A stretch of 37,208 bases of DNA from an uncultured Muribaculaceae bacterium. GTDB taxonomy: Bacteria > Bacteroidota > Bacteroidia > Bacteroidales > Muribaculaceae. Below are positions 16,736 through 24,073 of this stretch, piece by piece. The stretch covers positions 1 to 37,208 of the forward strand of contig CAKTOT010000009.1 in the NCBI GenBank assembly GCA_934590135.1, in the 5' to 3' direction. The number at the start of each line of letters is the position of its first letter. Position 1 is the stretch's first letter. The notes under the pieces are model-generated. The model saw only the letters and a program-made list of their open reading frames with translations, did no database searches and had not been told where the DNA came from. The position numbers were made by a program, and so were the translations under genes.

Positions 16736-17164
16736 TTAGAGATACTTCTCTATAACGCTGTCACTTACTCGAACAAGATAAACAGTTGTCCCTAAAAAAG
16801 ATAGAGTAATTTTGTCCTTCTCAATCTTTTTGACTTCGTATGTAACAGGTATTCCGGCCATAACAATATCTGTTGTGGCCGTCATGGTCAGTTCGTTATC
16901 GGATACGTCCCAAGTACCATGTGTCACCTCATACGCGTTTTCATCTTCTTCGTCCACATAGACTTCAACATACGTTCCATCGCTTCTTAACTGAGTATAG
17001 GTAATGCCCTCTGTATAAGGCTCAAGAGAACCGTCTACTCTTTCTGTGTGCCATGTACCGACAAAGGCCGAATCAGGCTCATCGTCATCGTTGCCACACG
17101 AAACAAACGTGATGCTGAAAACAGCCATTACAGCGAGTAGAATAAAGTTAATTTGTTTCTTCAT
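16736..17164 (-). CDS. Lipocalin-like lipoprotein
   Basis: The 142-aa product has a lipoprotein signal peptide ending FVSC, followed by GNDDDEPD, the acidic flank of surface lipoproteins. Residues from about 33 onward (FVGTWHTERVDGS, then GTYVEVYVDEEDENAYEVTHGTW, DNELTMTATT and a final KITLSFLG strand) match the small lipocalin-like proteins common in Bacteroidales. Ligand and role are unknown. It lies 154 bp upstream of the peptide/maturase cluster on the same strand and has a possible promoter of its own, so membership in that cluster is not established. Confidence 0.8.
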   Translation of the reverse strand: MKKQINFILLAVMAVFSITFVSCGNDDDEPDSAFVGTWHTERVDGSLEPYTEGITYTQLRSDGTYVEVYVDEEDENAYEVTHGTWDVSDNELTMTATTDIVMAGIPVTYEVKKIEKDKITLSFLGTTVYLVRVSDSVIEKYL

Positions 17165-17224
17165 ATCCTATAATTTGTTTTTAGGTGAATATTTTGGGAA
17201 TGATTGTTTCTTTGTTTTTCTCCG

Positions 17225-17232
17225 CAAAGGTA
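17225..17232 (-). promoter_or_regulatory. -7 element upstream of the lipocalin-like gene
   Basis: The minus strand reads TACCTTTG followed by CGG, matching TAnnTTTG, 60 nt upstream of the start codon. The -33 position has only CTG at a 19-bp spacer. Confidence 0.45.
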
Positions 17233-17327
17233 TGCGTTGTATTTTACATATCAGGTGTTTACGGCGTGGGAACACTCCACGGCGAGCGTGGAATATTTAG
17301 ACACTTTTCGTCTTTTAGATTTTTTAT

Positions 17328-17358
17328 TTGCCAAGCAAGCGGAATGTTTGTATCTTTG
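17328..17358 (+). promoter_or_regulatory. Strong Bacteroidota promoter match
   Basis: TTG (17328-17330), a 20-bp spacer and TATCTTTG (17351-17358) match the consensus exactly. Transcription would begin near 17363 and give a leader of about 250 nt before the XRE-type gene at 17614. Confidence 0.6.
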
Positions 17359-17526
17359 CCTATGACATACGATGATGCGTCACTCTTGCGGTGGCGGGTC
17401 ATCACTTTGCGGAAGCGGAACGTTTCTTTACAACTTGAACCTGCTAAATTCAAAGTTAATAACAACAAAGAAGAAACGCGCCGGCTGTGAGCTTGTATTG
17501 CAGTGCGCTGCCTTTGGCAGTCGCGC

Positions 17527-17622
17527 CTTATACAAGTGTGGCTGTCGTGTATATTTGTTGAGGTATTTAGCAGGACCTGAGTTGATATCCACATTTGCAG
17601 CCACACTTTTCTTATGTATAAG
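17527..17622 (+). promoter_or_regulatory. Long inverted repeat reaching the XRE start codon
   Basis: CTTATACAAGTGTGGCTG (17527-17544) can pair with CAGCCACACTT (17598-17608) and, after a 7-nt bulge, GTATAAG (17616-17622). That is 18 base pairs around a 53-nt loop. The ATG of the regulator (17614-17616) lies at the bulge/stem junction, so folding would mask it. It could act as a translational switch or a recombination or binding site; sequence alone cannot distinguish these. Confidence 0.5.
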
Positions 17623-17949
17623 GACTTAGCGAAAATACACATTGGGCGTTTGATTGATGCTCGTATCAAGGAGCTCGGTTTATCTTATGCCGAATTTGCA
17701 CGACGATTGAATGTCGAGCGAACGACCGTGTATAATATAGTACGCTCAAAAAGCATTGACATCGAACGTCTTATAAAAATCTCAGACATACTTGATTATG
17801 ATTTCTTGCGGATTGTATATTTGAATGAATCGCCAACGACTCGGACTCGCATCGATCTCTCGACTGCCGTACTTAACGAAATTCTCGAAACCGGACAAGT
17901 CGTACTCTGCCTGCGCGTTGACGATGGAGAGACGCGTTTCCAAGGATAG
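17614..17949 (+). CDS. XRE-family helix-turn-helix regulator
   Basis: The 111-aa protein has a lambda-repressor-like HTH at about residues 12-68: RIKELGLSYAEFARRLNVER then TTVYNIVRSKSIDIERLIKISDIL. The C-terminal 40 residues are not recognisable as a ligand domain. Such small single-domain regulators often control adjacent mobile or accessory genes. Here the divergent minus-strand neighbours are the lipocalin-like lipoprotein and the peptide-maturase island. Its mRNA would carry a long leader with an inverted repeat over the start codon. Confidence 0.82.
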   Translation: MYKDLAKIHIGRLIDARIKELGLSYAEFARRLNVERTTVYNIVRSKSIDIERLIKISDILDYDFLRIVYLNESPTTRTRIDLSTAVLNEILETGQVVLCLRVDDGETRFQG

Positions 17950-18023
17950 CTACACAACCTCTCAAGTTCCACCGCAACTAAATGGCGTCCAATAAGTCGG
18001 TCTCGGTTCGACTATAGCCGCAT

Positions 18024-18788
18024 TTATGCCGCTATAACATATTGATTGAAAGTGATTTCACGACCCAAAATATTGATATGCTTACCGCTAAGCAGGTCAT
18101 AGTCAATGTCCGGCTCGAAGCCGCTCTCAAGGGCTTCCTTGCACGACATAAGAATCTTCCCCATAAGGTTTTGACCCACAAAGCAACCCACGGTGGCATA
18201 TTCGCCGAGGCGCATACGATCCTGCTCGCGCTTGATAGCCGCCTTGGACAAGCCCCGACCCTTAAGCTCTTTCTTCAGAAGATTCAGCCGATGCTTCAAC
18301 TCAACGTTGCGAGTTCCCCATTTCATCGCCGTGTGCCCGGTCTGGAAAGTGCTGTCTTCGATAATCACAGCGTCCGACGGAAGCGACAGCAGCAAGCGAC
18401 GAAAGTCCTCATTGCCAAGACACTTTTGCCAGACAACGTATTTCATCCATTCGACGTTGAACGACTCCCAGTCATCGCGTTTTTCACGCTCATGAGGCTT
18501 GCTGATAGTCTTTTTCGCCATAAAACCATTGTCACAAGCCACCAGCCGACGCTGGATGGCAATGTGCGTGTACGTGCCTCCGGAAAAAGCACCGGCAATG
18601 TATGCGCATTCGCTGTTGTGAAAGCGTATACCCTGTAAGTCAAAGGCGTAGCCTCGTACCATGTTGCCCAGAGACAACGACAAGCCCTGCCTCTCATCGC
18701 TTCCGCGACGAAAGGCAAAGCAGTTGAGCGTAGAGGCGTTGTAAGCCTCTACGTCATAGAATGTAAATGTTTTACTAAGTTTTTCCAT
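18024..18788 (-). CDS. NADAR domain protein (putative ADP-ribosyl glycosidase)
   Basis: The 254-aa protein matches the YbiA/NADAR family in order: FTFYDV at the N-terminus, HNSECAYIAGAFS (57-69) for the TSEHYFQAQKF motif with the key glutamate E60, RDDWESFNVEWMKYVVWQKC (104-123), LPSDAVIIEDSTFQ (136-149), and GQNLMGKILMSCKEAL (205-220) for the GKNRLGxxLM motif. A basic helical insertion of about 40 residues (162-200) separates the last two, making it longer than the 160-aa E. coli protein. NADAR proteins cleave N-glycosidic bonds, either in riboflavin intermediates or by removing ADP-ribose from nucleic acid bases. Which applies here is unknown. A strongly structured region lies upstream. Confidence 0.82.
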   Translation of the reverse strand: MEKLSKTFTFYDVEAYNASTLNCFAFRRGSDERQGLSLSLGNMVRGYAFDLQGIRFHNSECAYIAGAFSGGTYTHIAIQRRLVACDNGFMAKKTISKPHEREKRDDWESFNVEWMKYVVWQKCLGNEDFRRLLLSLPSDAVIIEDSTFQTGHTAMKWGTRNVELKHRLNLLKKELKGRGLSKAAIKREQDRMRLGEYATVGCFVGQNLMGKILMSCKEALESGFEPDIDYDLLSGKHINILGREITFNQYVIAA

Positions 18789-18800
18789 AATTTAATTTTT

Positions 18801-18938
18801 AATTAGTTACACATAAAGTTTACTAATTCGCATCAATCTTCCCACCGTTGCCGTTATGGCGGCTCGGTTGGACCGGTACTGAAACCGTCTCTTAATGCAA
18901 ACGGGCTATCTATAAGCCCTAACCTTTCTCCCGAAAGG
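18801..18938 (-). ncRNA. Candidate structured leader RNA upstream of the NADAR gene
   Basis: At least five stems fit in 138 nt: AATTAGT/ACTAATT (18801-18807 with 18822-18828); a closing stem 18827-18833 with 18895-18901; inside it CCG..GCCG/CGGC..CGG (18845-18867) and CGGT/ACCG (18874-18887); then GGGCT/AGCCC (18903-18919) and CCTTTC/GAAAGG (18923-18938). The first hairpin shares two bases with the closing stem, so these are mutually exclusive at the edge, as in a switch. Read on the minus strand it ends 12 nt before the NADAR start. It matches no riboswitch class I know. The orientation could be the reverse. Confidence 0.5.
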
Positions 18939-19451
18939 CAATACGAAGTTATGTCAAATTCTTGAGACGACCAAATTTTCGCCACTAACAATTGTTAAAC
19001 AGCGAAATAAATCTGTTACACATATTATATAAATAGGGCGAGACCCGACCCATCGCTCCACCCGAGAGCTTCAATCCGCCATGACATACGCCCCGGGACG
19101 GTGTGTTCACGACCTTAACAATACGCAGTCAGCACACGACCGAGCCAAAAGTATTACCCGAAAAGGACGGACAAATCGCGGCCTGTTACCGCTCGGGCAA
19201 GATTGACGTAAAAAAAACAAGATTTCAGGGGCAATAGCCGAGAGGATTTAAAAAATAATCGCTAAATTTGCAAAGACTTCTGATGTTCATCGGTTTGCAC
19301 GCCGGCTCACCATGTGTACTCCGGCCGGAACACCACCACGGCACTTCTTGCACCATCAATACACATCAAGAGTATCCGTAAGTACACAATCGAACGCATA
19401 ATAAGACATTTACACATACACATAATCGCAATACTAACAACAACTTACTGC
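18939..19451. other. 513-bp intergenic region
   Basis: The stretch holds the upstream part of the NADAR leader and the leader of the plus-strand secreted-protein gene. A minus-strand TACTTTTG at 19146-19153 (with TTTG 18 bp upstream) could start the NADAR transcript. A plus-strand TAAATTTG at 19263-19270 could start the gene at 19452. No convincing coding frame or RNA gene is visible between 18960 and 19260. Confidence 0.4.
19263..19270 (+). promoter_or_regulatory. Possible -7 element of the secreted-protein gene
   Basis: TAAATTTG followed by CAAAG matches TAnnTTTG. It would give a leader of about 175 nt. No TTG is found at the -33 distance. Confidence 0.35.
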
Positions 19452-20345
19452 ATGAAACACTCTTTACTTTCGCTCACAGTAGCTCTGGCTGCTGTCTTAG
19501 GATTCGGTGCCACAGCTTCGGCACAGACCTCGGTTTACGCTACAGGTAATTTTACGGGCGCGCCCGCCACTTGGGATCCCGAAAACCCCGCCGAACTGAT
19601 CTACGCTGATGGCGTATATACGCTCGACCTCACCGGTGCCGAGCAAGGCCAGATGTTCAAACTATCTACCGCCAAAGGCGATTGGAGCACCTTCAACGCC
19701 GCATGCTTCGGCGTAGCCGATGACGGCCATCTATTTACGATGACACCTAATGTCGCCGCCACTTGGGAGGTAGGCAAACTGGGCAATAACGCCATTCCCG
19801 CTACCGGCGATTTCAAACTTATTGTGGACCTTGAGGCTAAGACAATGACACTTGTCGGCGAGGGAACCGTCAAGGACGTCTTCGACATATACCTGCGCGG
19901 CGATATCAACAGCTGGGAAGTGAACGAGGCTTACAAATTTGAGTACACCGGCGTCAGCTCTTTCGGCGAGCAAATTTACGAGCTGGTGCTTCGCGATGGC
20001 CTGGCCGGCCAGTTCAAGATTGCAGACGCAAACTGGGGCGAAGTCAACTATGGAGCAAACGCTGTCATTGAGACCGGCACTACCACCGAGGTGTTCTACA
20101 ACAACAGCGCCAACCTTCAAGCTGCAATTGCCGACGCCGTTAAGCTGACATTCTACCACAACCTCGACAAGAGCAAATCCTCGTGGCTCAAGGTGGACAA
20201 ATACGAAGGCGTATCGGACATCACCATAGATGACGCTGCCGCCGCCACGTATTACAACCTGCAAGGCATCCGCGTAGCCGAACCCGCCAACGGCCTGTAT
20301 ATCAAAGTAGCCGGCAATACCGTCTCCAAGGTATACGTCAAATAA
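19452..20345 (+). CDS. Secreted SusE/SusF-like protein with sorting-type tail
   Basis: The ATG at 19452 opens a 297-aa protein with a clear signal peptide (MKHSLLSLTVALAAVLGFGA, then TASAQ). Two similar beta-rich modules follow (about 27-130 and 140-250), with phrases such as YATGNFTGAPATWDPENP and LRGDINSWEVNEAYKFEYTG that resemble the SusE/SusF carbohydrate-binding fold. The C-terminus YYNLQGIRVAEPANGLYIKV is the short repeat-like tail common on secreted proteins of Prevotella and Muribaculaceae. A starch- or glycan-binding role is plausible but not shown. An upstream in-frame ATG at 19314 would place the signal peptide internally and is rejected. A perfect terminator follows. Confidence 0.82.
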   Translation: MKHSLLSLTVALAAVLGFGATASAQTSVYATGNFTGAPATWDPENPAELIYADGVYTLDLTGAEQGQMFKLSTAKGDWSTFNAACFGVADDGHLFTMTPNVAATWEVGKLGNNAIPATGDFKLIVDLEAKTMTLVGEGTVKDVFDIYLRGDINSWEVNEAYKFEYTGVSSFGEQIYELVLRDGLAGQFKIADANWGEVNYGANAVIETGTTTEVFYNNSANLQAAIADAVKLTFYHNLDKSKSSWLKVDKYEGVSDITIDDAAAATYYNLQGIRVAEPANGLYIKVAGNTVSKVYVK

Positions 20346-20367
20346 CCATACACGACAACCATAGCCG

Positions 20368-20400
20368 AAGGCCGGGAAGCATCGATGCTTCCCGGCCTTT
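20368..20400 (+). terminator. Perfect palindromic terminator
   Basis: AAGGCCGGGAAGCATC pairs with GATGCTTCCCGGCCTT, a perfect 16-bp palindrome directly followed by TGACGTTTTAA. It begins 22 bp after the secreted-protein stop. Confidence 0.8.
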
Positions 20401-20527
20401 GACGTTTTAATCCGCCCGATTTTACGGCAAAACCGAATTTTTTTCTGCTAAAAAGCGATTTACCTTTAGCTCCCTTACGGTATATAAATGTAGATACAAA
20501 TCAACCAATTTATAACAACTTGAACAA

Positions 20528-20935
20528 ATGAAACGATTACACCTCCTCTTGACCGTTCTCGCCGTCATTATCGGCTGCTTGAGCGCCAACGCCGAACAAT
20601 GGAATTATCGCACTGACGCAGCCGCAATTTGTACATACAACGACCGATACCATCGTTGGAACGAATGGAGTTCTTGGTATGCCTGTGACGTTGTCATCAA
20701 TATCAACGGCGACAATGACAAAATAACAATATATTCAGATGTGGTTCAAGTCTACAAGATATATAGCGTGTCTTCCGGCGAATACGACAGAGACGGAGAC
20801 TACCATGTAGACTTTAAATTCAGAGATCAAGACGGCGACTATGGCACCCTTTGTATATATAAAAAAGTCAATGGCCGCATTCAGCTCTATGTCAGATTTG
20901 ACAATATCCAGTGGGTATATGATATACGAGTATAG
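20528..20935 (+). CDS. Small secreted protein of unknown function
   Basis: The 135-aa protein has a signal peptide (about residues 1-22, ending SANA-EQW). Its mature part is rich in tyrosine, tryptophan and aspartate: YNDRYHRWNEWSSWYACDVV, then an alternating pattern suggestive of a beta-sandwich, with DRDGDYHVDFKFRDQDGDYG. I do not recognise the family. It is flanked by terminators on both sides, so it is a single-gene transcript. An extracytoplasmic location is the only supported statement. Confidence 0.75.
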   Translation: MKRLHLLLTVLAVIIGCLSANAEQWNYRTDAAAICTYNDRYHRWNEWSSWYACDVVININGDNDKITIYSDVVQVYKIYSVSSGEYDRDGDYHVDFKFRDQDGDYGTLCIYKKVNGRIQLYVRFDNIQWVYDIRV

Positions 20936-20971
20936 CATTTCGCTGACGCATGCCTAATACACCGTAATTAT

Positions 20972-20996
20972 AGCGTGCCAATTGGCACGCTTTTTG
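20972..20996 (+). terminator. Intrinsic terminator
   Basis: AGCGTGCCAA/TTGGCACGCT is a perfect 10-bp stem with no unpaired loop, followed by TTTTTG. It ends the small secreted-protein gene. Confidence 0.8.
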
Positions 20997-21092
20997 TATC
21001 TTTCATCGCATGTAGATGATAGACGCTGTTGTCTCCATCCGACTCTTATCCAAAGTATTTTCTAATCATTCACCCCAAAAACCTCAACCCTC

Positions 21093-21911
21093 ATGAACGC
21101 CTTCTTACGTAACGCGTACCGGTATTTCTACATTTTTACCGCGCTATCCCTCATCATGCTACTTGTGGATGCCATCAAGGGGCATAGCATTGATTACAAC
21201 TTATTTCTATGTGTCGCCTTCGGCTTCACGGCCGTAGCTTTGCATGCTTGGTATTGCATCAGACGCCGCAAAGCGCTTTCCGGCAATGCCGCGCCGATGC
21301 TCGACACGGGAGAGTCTCTCAATCTGTTGGAAGAGGCTTTGACCGCCCTCGGATGCCAACCGACAACACACCGAAGTGACGGCAAAATAATTGTCGCTTA
21401 TCAGGGCGAAAACCTAATCTTTGATGTCCGCGGCAACAATGTCCGAATCGTAGACTATGCTTGGAGACAGGTGGATAAAAACGATCCCGATTTCACGCCA
21501 AAGCTGATGGCCGTCAATTATGCCAATGAGAGCTTTATGTCAAAGTTCATATACGGGAAACTTGATGACGGCAATGTCGGCATCTCGTCATATATGGAAT
21601 TCATCCTACATTCAGAAATCAAACGGCTTGACCTGTTCTTGAGTTTACTCTTGCAAAACCTCCTGCATTCGCACCGCAACTTGGACGAAACATATCTTGC
21701 AATGGTATCCCCCAACGACCGGACAAACAACGACACGCGCCGCCCCGTAGGTTTCGCCACCGCCGATGAAGACAAAAACGCCGATGCAAATAACGCCGGC
21801 GAGCAATCCGAAGCCAATCAAGCCGCCGACGGAACCAACGAAGTCAAGGCGGAGACGTCCATGCGCCGCCCCGTAGGCTTCACCACCGCCGATGATGGAA
21901 ATATCGATTAA
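21093..21911 (+). CDS. Membrane-anchored protein with YbjN-like domain and repeated tail
   Basis: The 272-aa product starts with two membrane helices (about 10-28 and 35-55) and a basic CIRRRK stop. A cytoplasmic domain follows (about 70-205: LNLLEEALTALGCQPTTHRS, then LIFDVRGNNVRIVDYAW and a helical end) that has the look of the YbjN/type III chaperone-like sensory fold. The tail is disordered and contains two copies of RRPVGF(A/T)TADD at about 216-226 and 258-268. The DNA of these copies, 21737-21769 and 21863-21895, differs at only two of 33 positions. Function is unknown. Confidence 0.72.
   Translation: MNAFLRNAYRYFYIFTALSLIMLLVDAIKGHSIDYNLFLCVAFGFTAVALHAWYCIRRRKALSGNAAPMLDTGESLNLLEEALTALGCQPTTHRSDGKIIVAYQGENLIFDVRGNNVRIVDYAWRQVDKNDPDFTPKLMAVNYANESFMSKFIYGKLDDGNVGISSYMEFILHSEIKRLDLFLSLLLQNLLHSHRNLDETYLAMVSPNDRTNNDTRRPVGFATADEDKNADANNAGEQSEANQAADGTNEVKAETSMRRPVGFTTADDGNID
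21737..21895 (+). repeat. Two 33-bp direct repeats inside the YbjN-like gene
   Basis: GCGCCGCCCCGTAGG begins both units (21737-21769 and 21863-21895). The units match at 31 of 33 bases, are in frame, and encode RRPVGFxTADD. Confidence 0.85.
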
Positions 21912-22094
21912 TCACCAAAAAACAGTGCTGCTCATCAAAAAAATCTACGCCGAAAGCGCTGAAAAACAGCGGGATGCGCGAGCAAATGTGTGTCACGCCG
22001 AAAATAATGCGTATTTTTTACTCAAAATATTTGGTGGTTTCGGATCTAAGCAGTAATTTTACGTCAAAATAACACAAACACCAAATCCACGACA

Positions 22095-22793
22095 ATGGAA
22101 CAAGACAACAAATACTGCTACAAATATCCGCATCCGGCGGTCACAGCCGACTGCGTCATCTTCGGTTATGACGTCAAAGAAGGTCTGTCGCTACTGCTGA
22201 TAGAGCGTGGCCTTGAGCCGTACAAAGGTCGCTGGGCTTTCCCGGGCGGCTTTATGCGTATCGACGAAAGCACCGACCAATGTGCCGAACGCGAACTAAG
22301 CGAAGAAACCGGACTGACCTCATGCTACCTTGAGCAATTCGGCAGCTTCAGCGATGTATACCGCGACCCGCGCGAGCGCGTGGTCACAATTGCATACTTT
22401 GCATTAGTCAAAAAAAGCGAGGTACAAGGCGGCGACGACGCCCGATGCGCCCGATGGTTCAGCATTGACAAGGTGCCGCCCCTGGCTTTCGATCACGACC
22501 ACATACTCAGCGTAGCCCTACGCAAGCTCAAGGAAAAAATTCACTTCGAGCCTATAGGCTTTGAGCTGCTGCCCGATGTGTTCACCATGCCGCAACTCCA
22601 GGACCTGTACGAAAGCATCCTTGGCATCAAGTTTGACCGTCGCAACTTTGCCTCGAAGATGCTCAAATTGGGCATACTTGACATCGCCGTCGAGCGACCC
22701 AAAGATGCCGGACCGCGCATCCCGGTGCAGTACCGCTTCAATAAAGACAATTACGACAAAATGAAAAGCAAAGGCTTCCGCCTCGAATTCTAA
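22095..22793 (+). CDS. Nudix hydrolase with C-terminal winged-helix (NrtR-like)
   Basis: The 232-aa protein has an N-terminal Nudix domain (about 1-140) with a complete Nudix box (GGFMRIDESTDQCAERELSE, then ETGL), so the metal-binding catalytic glutamates are intact. Residues 150-230 form the winged-helix seen in NrtR/AraR-type regulators (LPDVFTMPQLQDLYESILG, then DRRNFASKMLKLGIL). In this family the Nudix domain senses or hydrolyses ADP-ribose-type ligands while the C-terminus binds DNA. The intact box suggests hydrolysis is retained. The macro-like gene starts 67 bp downstream on the same strand, and both upstream regions share a GATC...CAGTAAT element. Confidence 0.88.
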   Translation: MEQDNKYCYKYPHPAVTADCVIFGYDVKEGLSLLLIERGLEPYKGRWAFPGGFMRIDESTDQCAERELSEETGLTSCYLEQFGSFSDVYRDPRERVVTIAYFALVKKSEVQGGDDARCARWFSIDKVPPLAFDHDHILSVALRKLKEKIHFEPIGFELLPDVFTMPQLQDLYESILGIKFDRRNFASKMLKLGILDIAVERPKDAGPRIPVQYRFNKDNYDKMKSKGFRLEF

Positions 22794-22860
22794 GACCCCG
22801 ATACTTGCACGTATAACCAGCCATACAACCACTTAAGATCCGAAAAAAATCAGTAATACA

Positions 22861-23295
22861 ATGTCAACTACGGATAACACCGCCGGTACTCCTCGACAGT
22901 ATACGGCAGGACGATACACACCCGAGCATATCTCGACACTCAAGCCGGACGAAATCTTCGTTTTCGGCAGCAATCTGGCCGGAATGCACGGCGGAGGCGC
23001 AGCCCGTGCGGCAGTGAACCATTTCGGTGCCGTCATGGGACAAGGCGTTGGTATACAAGGCCAAAGCTATGCCATACCCACCATGCACGGCGGTGTGAAC
23101 AAAATCGCGCCTTATGTCGACCAATTCATCGAATATGCCAAGCTGCATCCGCAGCAAACATTTCTGGTAACACGTATAGGCTGCGGCATAGCCGGGTTCA
23201 CGGCCCGAGAAATAGCCCCGTTGTTCCGCTCGGCTTTCGGCATAGACAACATCATACTGCCGCGCGACTTCGTAAAAGCCATCGAAGCATCCTGA
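22861..23295 (+). CDS. Macro-domain-like protein, putative ADP-ribose binding
   Basis: This 144-aa protein carries FVFGSNLAGMHGGGAARAAV (about 30-50), a glycine-rich phosphate-binding loop resembling macro domains, then GQSYAIPTMHGG and FLVTRIGCGIAGF, the other conserved strands. It lacks other domains. It probably binds ADP-ribose or a related nucleotide. Placement right after an NrtR-like Nudix gene, and 4 kb from a NADAR gene, fits a role in ADP-ribose or NAD-linked metabolism (inference). Confidence 0.72.
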   Translation: MSTTDNTAGTPRQYTAGRYTPEHISTLKPDEIFVFGSNLAGMHGGGAARAAVNHFGAVMGQGVGIQGQSYAIPTMHGGVNKIAPYVDQFIEYAKLHPQQTFLVTRIGCGIAGFTAREIAPLFRSAFGIDNIILPRDFVKAIEAS

Positions 23296-23422
23296 CACCA
23301 AGCTTGCGTAACTCACACATACACCTAAACAATCATCACATAAGCAAAATTTTTTCGCTCATTCTTCTCTTCCCCCATCCTGATTTTTACAATCTCGAAC
23401 ACGATATTTCCTACAAAACCAC

Positions 23423-23430
23423 TAACTTTG
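23423..23430 (+). promoter_or_regulatory. -7 element of the sigma-factor gene
   Basis: TAACTTTG lies 15 nt upstream of the ATG at 23446. Transcription would start about 10 nt before the start codon. No -33 TTG is present at the usual distance. Confidence 0.45.
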
Positions 23431-23445
23431 CCAAACAATACAGAC

Positions 23446-24072
23446 ATGGACAACCAGGAACTCCCCTCGGAAGGGCAACAAGCGGCCTATGCCGAAGTCG
23501 TAAGACAGCGGTACAATTCGTTTATGCCCAAATTTATCAACGTCCTTTGCAAACGATATAGCTTCCTGAGCCACTCGGATGCAATGGATATATATACCGA
23601 CGTATTTATCGCCATATACGACAACCTTCAAAAAGGCCGCATAGCCACCGATACCAATTGGGATGCATATATGCTTAAAATCGGCATAAATATAGTCGAA
23701 AAAATATATCGTACCCCCAAAGAGGGCAAAATCATCTCCTTGGACTTCGATTCGCTGTTTGACGAGACCCCCGATGACACCGAAAGCCGAACCGACCGTA
23801 TCTTGGGCCAAGTTTCAAGCATCGAAGACACAGATAATCCCTACGAAGACCCCGAATTGATTGATGCGCTCAACTTGGCTATGAGCCACTTGCCCGAGAA
23901 ATGCGCCATGATTATGCGCTATTTTTACTACGACAATATGAGTATGGACACCATTGCCACAGTACTGGGATACAATGCCGCAGTGACGGTCCGCAATCGC
24001 AAGGCGCAATGTATGAAGCAGTTGACAACGGAGGTCAAAGGATACGCAGCACAACTTGGTTATGACTTATGA
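23446..24072 (+). CDS. RNA polymerase sigma-70 family (ECF-like) factor
   Basis: The 208-aa protein has a sigma-2 region near residues 15-85 (YNSFMPKFINVLCKRYSFLS, then DVFIAIYDNLQKG) and a sigma-4 region near 140-195 (LPEKCAMIMRYFYYDNMSMD then TIATVLGYNAAVTVRNRKAQ). An acidic linker lies between. The ATG at 23446 is chosen because the longer frame would begin with TTG inside the -7 promoter box. The next gene overlaps or abuts its stop and probably encodes its regulator. Target promoters are not identifiable here. Confidence 0.85.
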   Translation: MDNQELPSEGQQAAYAEVVRQRYNSFMPKFINVLCKRYSFLSHSDAMDIYTDVFIAIYDNLQKGRIATDTNWDAYMLKIGINIVEKIYRTPKEGKIISLDFDSLFDETPDDTESRTDRILGQVSSIEDTDNPYEDPELIDALNLAMSHLPEKCAMIMRYFYYDNMSMDTIATVLGYNAAVTVRNRKAQCMKQLTTEVKGYAAQLGYDL

Positions 24073-24073
24073 T

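Larger units (their letters stand above)
17165..17613. other. 449-bp intergenic region with divergent promoters
   Basis: The region separates the minus-strand lipocalin-like gene from the plus-strand XRE gene. It contains a -7 element facing left, a full promoter facing right at 17328-17358, a small hairpin CTGCC-TTT-GGCAG near 17513-17525, and a long inverted repeat that reaches the XRE start. A 42-codon frame from ATG 17362 (MTYDDASLLRWR...) starts only four bases after the promoter -7 box. I see no family resemblance and do not call it a gene. Confidence 0.5.

Noticed and set aside
17362..17490. 42-codon frame starting just after a strong promoter
   Set aside because: Composition is basic and patternless, with no ribosome-binding or family evidence; more probably leader RNA of the XRE gene.
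18042..18638. 198-codon plus-strand open frame
   Set aside because: It is antisense to the NADAR gene, whose motifs are clear; the antisense protein resembles nothing known to me.
18789..19451. Known housekeeping RNA (tmRNA, SRP RNA, RNase P, 6S)
   Set aside because: None of the conserved sequence signatures of these RNAs could be found on either strand.
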